This document shows positions 57,330 through 64,000 of a stretch of DNA of 64,000 nucleotides, piece by piece. The stretch's first letter is position 1, and every line of letters starts with the position of its first letter. Both the position numbers and the translations under genes were made by a program. A model generated the notes under the pieces. It did not search any database. It was not told the origin of the DNA and saw only the letters and a program-made list of their open reading frames with translations. The DNA comes from Cladorhizidae sp. MBARI D1340-BT2 (lineage: Eukaryota; Porifera; Demospongiae; Poecilosclerida; Cladorhizidae). The stretch covers positions 32,757,529-32,821,528 of the forward strand of contig JAQNBH010000015.1 in assembly GCA_028752905.1 (NCBI GenBank). Direction: 5' to 3'.

Positions 57330-58331
57330 AAATATAGCCATTCTTTTAAACTTTAGTCTTGAACTATTGCATATCTGCTATCATCAAAGCTGATACTTCC
57401 CAACCAATTCAGAAGCAGAAAATGGTAACAGAGCTCCTGACAGTTAGTTGGCTACTTCCCTTCAGCAGCAAGCTAACTTCATTTTGTTGATCATACAATT
57501 TTCCCTATCGGTATGTGTGCTGGGAGAACTCTCTACCTTCAATGGAGGGGCAGGCCAAAGGTTTAAGGTTATGAGAAGTAGTCTATGAACCACCATGCTC
57601 AGTTGTTCCACACTGTCCTTTTAGAAGAGGAAATTTTCAGCTCGGATTAAAAGGCTCATGGTCAAATAGAGTAGCAAAGTCTGGTCCAGGGAATTGTTGA
57701 CCAAATGGAAGCAGCATGGATATATGTATGCTCTATTGCATAGACACTGTTGACCATAGATCAGCCAAATTTCACGGATTCTGTTATATTGTTTTCAGCA
57801 ACATGTATTTGAGTGGTATGAATATGTAGCTATTGACAAGTACCCCAGCTGGGGGATCTGCCCACTGATTTATCCTATCCCACTTTTGAAGCTAAGTCCT
57901 TCAAATGGCTGGAGACAAATCAATGTGTGATAATTCTTTGCTCTGTTAATGATCACCATACATTACTCAGATATTTTCTTCCCAAACTGTTGGCCCATGC
58001 AAGTAATACACTTTTCTTAGAATGCATTTCAGTTTCTCAAAAAGCGCACTAACCGTAATGCACAAACTCAATCATTAAAACTATTTCCTAACAAGGTCAC
58101 AACTAGCTACAACAATGTCCCTTTAGATTACATATACATATATATGATATTGGGATTTACCATCATGTGTGCATGAGTGCATCTTAATTAGCTAATAATT
58201 ATGTAGAATGCCTCATTAGATCTTAGAAGAGTTTTATTGGTATATGTTGACTCATTATGGCCAATTTTGATAGAAATTTTAACATGGTGTCTCTTTGTTT
58301 TGAATTTATTTAAATTTTAGTTATCTAATGG
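57330..58331 (-). repeat. orphan promoter fragment and truncated cassette U8
   Basis: 57330-57480 keeps parts of the cytokine-like upstream region (AGCCATTCTTTTAAACTTTAG, CTTCCCAACCAATTCAGAAG) without any coding sequence; 57480-58331 is cassette, shorter than its partner at 20960-22148 because the 21440-21800 part is mostly deleted near 57955. It stops at GGTA where the DDE transposon begins. Confidence 0.65.
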
Positions 58332-58333
58332 TA

Positions 58334-60700
58334 GCAACAGGGCATCATTCTCTTATCTCCGAAGAACTACGGTTTCATGCAGGTACTACGGACAATTCTG
58401 ACACGCCCATTTGCGGGAAAGTGGAGAAGAGTTTTAGTCTTGACCGAGTTGTTTTGTGTAGTTCGTAGCCCTATTTCTCGTTAGTTATGCCACCAAAGAG
58501 CAAAAGGAGGATTCAGCCCCAGAAGGCATTGACTCGTGGTAGAGAGAAGCTTGCTCGCGTTTCCGGAGCGGCAAGAAGAGCCGGCTTTTTCACCTGAAAC
58601 ACTCCAACCTGCGGACTTGTTTGCCGCTATACCTGCTCCTGATGATGATGATGAGTCTGTAGACCTAACTTTTGATTTAGACTCAAGTGTGCTCTCAGAC
58701 AGTTACCATCAGAGAGAATGTTTTTGTGACGAATGGGTTCTTGAGATAATCTTGTTTTTCTTGGTATTTTTCTTGTGTGCCAGCTGAAGAACCTTCTGGG
58801 AAAGGGTGAAACAGAAGCTGCAGAGTTAAATAGCATTATGATTATAAAGTCAGATAGAACTGTTAGAGTGGATGAAAAGGTTTATGGAGATTGATTGTTA
58901 ATTACCTGAGAGCAGACAAGGAAAGTACCAGAGAATTGGAATACTTTGGAGAGAAGAGGAGCTTAACAGGAAAGCAACTGACTATGTGAGGTCACATACT
59001 GTCATCAAGGGGTGTCCTAACCTCACAACAGCAAGTTTCTGCCAATGGATCAATGAGAAACTGTTGCCAAATTCAACCCCCACACCTGGTTTTCCTCATC
59101 GAGTCTCTGTTGAGACTGCATGCTGCTGGCTGCATAAGCTGGGTTTCTCCGCCGTAGAATCTCACAAAGGAACTTTTGTGGATGGCTATGAGAGGGATGA
59201 TGTAGTCCAGTACCGTGGCAAGTTTCTTTGTAAAATGGCAGGCCTAGGTTTCATCAACAGATCCAATGCTCCTACTGATGAAGCAAGATCTGTCCTTCCA
59301 TCGGATCTGGAAGGTCCCTCACCAGGTGTGCTTGGTAAGAGAGTTGTTTTCATGCATGATGAATCCATACATCATGTAAATGAAGATCAGCCTACTTTTG
59401 GGGGAGGTAAGAATACCCATGTATTGAAGTAAAAGTAAAGGAGCAGGAATTATGGTTTCCGATTTTGTGGAGGAAAGAGAAGGCTAACATATGAGCAGTA
59501 TCAGGAGGCAAAGAAACATGACCCAATAATTATTGCCTTTCAGGCTCGTCAGTTTCTAGAATATGGTGGAGACAAGGAAGGGTACTGGACTAGTCAGAAG
59601 TTCATGAAGCAAATGGAGTTGGCAGTCAAAATAGCTGATTACAAAAGTGAGGGATGGCAGTGTTTTGGGGTCTTTGACCATTCAAGTTGTCACACTTGTG
59701 TACCAGAAGATGCCTTAGATGTTAACTATATGAACGTCAATCCAGGGGATAAACAAAGAATCATGAGAGATTTAGGAAGCCTCAGGCAATGAATTTTAAT
59801 ATAGGTGTTCAGAAAGGAACGAGGCAAGTTCTTACAGAAAGAGGTGTAAACACAAATGTGATGGCTCCTGCTGAAATGAATATAGCATTTTTCCCAGATT
59901 AAAAAAACAACAGAAGTCCAAAGTTGAGATCTTCCTTGAATTTATAGGACATGTGGGATTCTTTTTACCCAAATATCATTGTGAATTTAACCCAATCGAA
60001 CGTATGTGGGCTCAATCCAAACAATATACAAAAGCATACTGTAAATACACACTCCATAGTTTATGTGATATACCCAAAGGTTTGGTTTCGATAACTACTG
60101 AAAATATTCAGAAATATTTCAGAAAGGCCAGAGAATACATGTTTGCTTATCTAGAAGTGGATCAGAGATGGAAACTCGTGTAAAAATCTACAAACAAGAA
60201 GTTCGATTATTTCCGAAATGAAGTAATATTTTTCCGAAAATGTGTAAATCACAATATTGCACTTTTTTCTCATTTCTTCACGTAACTTTGTTTTCTTATC
60301 TTTAAGAATTATGTATACCAAATACGAAATTTAAATTAAAAAATATTGAATATACAATACATTTTTTCATAAATAGTAATAATTGATAAATCAATTCTCT
60401 AATATATTAAGTCAGCCAAAAAAATTAAGTCATCACGTAACTTTTTCTACCTTCAACAAACCTATGAGAAAAAGAGAAAAAAGATAATAATGTCAAGTTG
60501 TATGGAGGTACATACATATGAAAATTTGTTATCTACAAAAATGCAGCCATTTTGGTTCAAAGGTCATTCCATGGTAACATCCATTTTTTATGAATGTGTG
60601 CCCTAGTGTACATTAATATGGTAATAATAGTTTTCTTCTAAACATTGTTCATAAAGCAATTGCCATTTTTGACATTCTTGGAAGTAGATGCCCTGTGCAC
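58334..60700 (+). mobile_element. Tc1/mariner-like DDE transposon, copy 2 (complete length, 2.37 kb)
   Basis: Left end GCAACAGGGCATC at 58334 (two terminal bases lost against copy 1), right end GAAGTAGATGCCCTGTGCAC at 60700, each bordered by TA. It carries one transposase gene, decayed. The left and right flanks are the same cassette positions as for copy 1 and the copy at 1-521, so transposition happened once, before the segmental duplications. Confidence 0.85.
58487..60183 (+). pseudogene. DDE transposase (copy 2), frameshifted
   Basis: Start ATG at 58487 (MPPKSKRRIQPQK); a frameshift near 58570 joins an acidic stretch (DLTFDLDSSVLSD). The frame 58986-59432 holds a helix-turn-helix-like part (LTTASFCQWINE), VDGYERDDVVQYRGK and FMHDES with Asp at 59358. 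After a break near 59432 come LTYEQYQEAKKHDP, the frame 59604-59792 with FDHSS (Asp at 59676), and 59953-60183 with FLPKYHCEFNPIERMW (Glu at 59998) and a C-terminal FRKAREYMFAYLE. These match the DDE order. The second Asp and the Glu are about 107 codons apart, far more than the 34-37 typical of Tc1/mariner, so the family has a long insertion there. Dead in this copy. Confidence 0.8.
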
Positions 60701-60704
60701 TATA

Positions 60705-62400
60705 GATCTTCAACTGATCTCCACTTAAATCAATCCTTGTAATGTTCCTGATGGGCCAGTGAGTTGTAGCTACTATGCCTTATGCAACTCCCTCATGGTC
60801 AATTGAATTCCACTATGAATCCTAATTTCATTACATTTTTTTAAAAGATTTCCTACAAAACAGCTCAGTTGATCTTCTGCTTTGTCTTACTTTAATACTA
60901 CCCTAACCAATGACAAGATTAATCTCCACCAGCCAACCATCTTAATTATTCTGCAACTCTCCATAACCCTGAAAACGAGAAGCAATCCATCATAATTATA
61001 TATATACAGCCAATTGTGATTCTACTTGAGATACTTAGCTCTTTGAAGCAAGAAGGGACAGCTTCCCTTGCTTCATTCACAGGAATGAATCCCATGGCAT
61101 ATCCATATTATGTTAAGTCAACCATTTTTGGCTGCCCAATATTTAAAATATTAAGCCCCACCATTATTCTGCAATGTCATATCGTCAAAGTGCAAGGTTG
61201 GCATGCCCCTAAGTTCATTGGGTCACTGATATAAATCCTGATCCAGGCTGGTGGAGAGGTGACAGAAAACATGGCACCATCTAGACAAGGGATACATCAT
61301 TTTTAACCCTCCAAGTACAGACAGCTCCTCATTGAAGGTAATCTAACCTCTTCCCAACACCATCTCTCTGAGATAAGAGATAAAACTTCCAAACGGTCGA
61401 TGGGGCCTCAGTAAGGCAAATAGCAGAAACAACATTGCAATAGATATCACTCCATTTTCCACACCTTCCATCCACTGAGAATGCATAACTTACTTTTTGT
61501 AACAGAATCAGTGACGTATCCATGACTTGCATTCCCCATGGCTTCCATTCTGTACATACTCGATTGGGATCCCGGTTTAATTAATGAAGTTTTCACCTAT
61601 GCCTCCAATGAGTAAGAAGCATCCCCATTAGAATTACACTGAGAGGAAAATCCTTTAGTTAGAAGATTTGAAATAAATCAACCTCATCCTTTCAAACCAA
61701 ATAACTTGGGAGTTAATCATCCACCAGAATCTATAAACAGCAAACCAGAAACTTGGCCACATCACTGCTGACTTGGTTTCCTGGACCCTAATCAAGAATG
61801 ACAAAACCCCACACCCATATATAGAGTCTTCTCTCACAAAATCAACAGCAGGAAAAGTAGCATTCTCCCTTCTGAAATAGTGTCTTACCACTGAAGTATC
61901 ACCTTCCAAGATATAAAGAGCAATTAAAAAAACTCTAGCAGCATGAAAGATTCCTGGTCCGAACAACATTCATGCTGAGCAAGTCATCACAATGCCGGTT
62001 ATTTCCTTAAGAACTGCCTCCTGGTCTGAATTTCTCATTGCCTGAACCAGTAACATTCTCTGCATCCTGGAAGAGACACAATATTCTAGCTATCCACAAA
62101 AAGAAATCAAATTGTAACTCCAAATGCTACAATCCCAACTCTCTCCTCTCTATCCCTATGGAAATGGTTATTCTAAAGTGGATGGAGCTACTGCTTAAGC
62201 TGTGCAAATCACCTCAAACAATAGTCAGACAACAGAAAAGGCAGGAGCACTGATGATCAATTCATCTATCTCACAGAAATATCAAGAAGTATTCAAGGCA
62301 ATGAGAAAATGTGTGCTCTAATGATCAACTTGTCGTATTCCTAAGATGCAGTCTGGCTTAAAAACATTTGCCATAACCTTTCCAATACTCTTCATGAACG
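60705..62400 (+). repeat. LINE remnant with decayed reverse transcriptase (block C)
   Basis: The longest version of the LINE-like repeat. The first part matches 530-1288; 61460-61600 matches 5030-5130 inverted. Near 61920-61975 it reads AIKK then KIPGPNNIHAE, the usual start of a LINE reverse transcriptase. 62038-62253 keeps NILAIHKKK, CYNPNSLLSIP and ILKWME, corresponding to RT motifs 1-2, followed by words near 62260-62310 that resemble the next RT helix. Later motifs are missing where the cassette joins at 62400. The clade cannot be told. Confidence 0.55.
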
Positions 62401-63260
62401 ATTGCATTTATGCATTACTGATAGTTCTTTTTGAGATATTGAATTGCATTTTAAGAAAGGTGTATTTATTGCATCAGCCAACAGTTTGGGAAGCAAACAT
62501 CTGTGGACTGTAGCCAGGTTTTTGAAAATCCATTTCACCATCCTACCATTACATCAGTGATGAAATCATTTGTACTAGCTACCAAATTGTGTTGTATGAC
62601 ACTTCTAGACAATTTTCTAGACCACTCGCTAGACGTGACACTATCCCTATCTGTTACTATGGCCCTATTGTCAGCTGGAGGCATGTTCCTATAATATTAT
62701 CATGAAGCAAATCTAGGATGATGTCAGATAGAAGTCACCCTGGCTGTTATCCACTGGTTGAATCACAATTTGATATGTCATTTGTAGACTAGTATTGTCT
62801 TCAATAATGTATGTTTTGTTTACAGTCTCACTAGATATTCCTTGCTCAAAGAAATGTCTAGTGATTGATACCAGAGCAAATAATTATCACACATTATTTG
62901 CCTTCAGCCATGGGGAAGAACATAGCTTTGAAAGGCTTCAAAAAGTGAGATAGGATAAATCAGTGGGCAGGTAACCCACCTGTCAATAGCTACTATTACT
63001 CTATTCATGCAACACAAATATATCTAGCTGAAAACAGGTTAACAGAATAATTGAAATCTGGCTGATTCTAGTCAACAAAATGGATGGACTAATCTAATAC
63101 ATGCAGCTTCCATTACATCAACAATCATCTGGACCAGACCTTGCTACTCTATGTGACCATGATCACAGCTAAAAATTTCCTTTTCCATAATGACAATGTG
63201 GAACAACCCATCATGGTGGTTTATGGACTATTTGTCATAAATTCCGTGTTCTACGGTGAA
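62400..63260 (+). repeat. upstream cassette U9, right part (block C)
   Basis: Collinear with 6260-7080 and 38310-39190. It includes a 63-codon frame (62503-62694, PTITSVMKSF) and the CATCATGGTGGTTTATGG segment at 63210. The 7090-7310 part of block A is deleted between 63290 and 63300. Confidence 0.65.
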
Positions 63261-63299
63261 AAATTCTCTTATCATTCAATTCTCTTTCTTGTGGTATGA

Positions 63300-64000
63300 A
63301 CTGCTCAGTCACTAAGCCAACCTTTGCTTGTTGTGTTGCTGTGGGTTTATCGTTTATTTTGGTTTTGACTAATCCAAAATTAGTTCGTCAGATGGTGATA
63401 ACCAGCCTCATCACTCTGGATTATCTCGGAAGCGATTGTGGCATGAAGACCAGTGGAAATGTGTGGTTGCCAAAATGAAATACAATCTTTGTAAGACCTA
63501 TGTCAGCTGCTACTCGAAGAAGGAAGTTCCTTCTCGAAGATCGGCGTAAAGTGTAATTTGATAAGATTGGAATGGAGATAGTACAAGTTGTATCTGATGA
63601 ATTTTGGAAAGTAGGTGACTTTAATAGATAAAACGAGTACATAAGCAAACTTGTAACTTCACAGGAGGTGAAACATTCACAAGTGAAAGGCAGGCCTTCT
63701 ATCATTTTACTTCCAAAATACACTGCGAACAACAGGTGTTTGAAGTGTGCCGAAAAGCATTTTTTGGAATACATGGTATATCTGAGAAGTGAGTGCGCGC
63801 ATTATCTAAAGCAGGTATTACAAGTGATGTGGAAGAGGAAAAGAGGGTCAAAGGACCCACAGCTTTCATGATAAGTGACGAAGGAAAGAAGCTTGTCAAG
63901 AAACACATTAATAGCTTGGCGACAGTCTCCAGCCATTACAGCCGAGGAAAAAGCCCATATAGGAAATACACACCCACTGCCATGAACATTAGGATTCTCT
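63300..64000 (+). pseudogene. transposase-like remnant, unclassified DDE-type family (block C, cut by window end)
   Basis: Copy of 7320-8011. It reads VVAKMKYNLCKTYVSCYSKK (about 63463-63525), then VFEVCRKAFFGIHGISEK (63739-63790), then KGPTAFMISDEGKKLVKKHI and VSSHYSRGKSPYRKYTP to the end of the window. This copy keeps SSHYSR, closest to the family form, but a frame change lies at about 63535 and stops remain. Confidence 0.55.

Overview
The window is AT-rich animal nuclear DNA with no bacterial operon layout. It is dense in eukaryotic transposons: hAT, a Tc1/mariner-like DDE element, piggyBac-type, APE-type and restriction-like-endonuclease (RLE) non-LTR retrotransposons. The only plausible host protein genes are short, secreted and cysteine-rich. 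The transposon mix, the metazoan cytokine-like gene and the frequent TAGCTAGC-type words suggest an early-branching animal, possibly a demosponge. That assignment is inference and low confidence.

The main content is a young, rearranged segmental duplication carrying four copies of one 209-codon secreted protein gene: 11986-12615 (-), 17561-18190 (-), 48140-48769 (+, with two stops) and 54140-54769 (-). Each encodes a signal peptide and ten cysteines, with a C-terminal region that best resembles IL-17-type cystine-knot cytokines. Each has a TATA box about 70-95 bp upstream of the ATG. Two further fragments (about 20724-20960 and 57330-57480) keep the upstream region but have no gene.

Layout. 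Block A (1-10.86 kb), block B (28.4-42.13 kb) and block C (60.2-64 kb) are direct copies of one unit. Each holds the 3' end of a DDE transposon, an old LINE remnant, a roughly 2.6-kb repeat cassette and a broken transposase gene; A and B also hold a broken piggyBac-like first exon pair. X1 (11.5-22.15 kb) holds cytokine-like genes 1 and 2 plus an orphan promoter. The stretch 45.2-53.1 kb is an inverted copy of about 14.2-20.7 kb and holds gene 3. X2 (53.8-58.33 kb) is a direct copy of 17.1-22.15 kb and holds gene 4. X1 and X2 each run into a full copy of the DDE transposon (22151-28899 and 58334-60700), which leads into block B or C.

Later insertions: a TTF-type hAT in block A (about 1289-3925); an APE LINE inside the first DDE copy (about 22539-26818); an RLE LINE with a CXC-like cysteine motif (about 29169-32613); a second, truncated hAT (33445-35272); an 864-bp piggyBac-type element with TTAA ends (8068-8931); and a 457-bp SINE-like insertion (48904-49360).

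The same upstream cassette sits beside a cytokine-like gene in the X blocks and beside a transposase remnant in the A/B/C blocks, so gene and transposon neighbourhoods have been exchanged during duplication. All transposon reading frames here are broken. Three of the four cytokine-like copies are intact. Long stretches between genes are almost entirely repeats.
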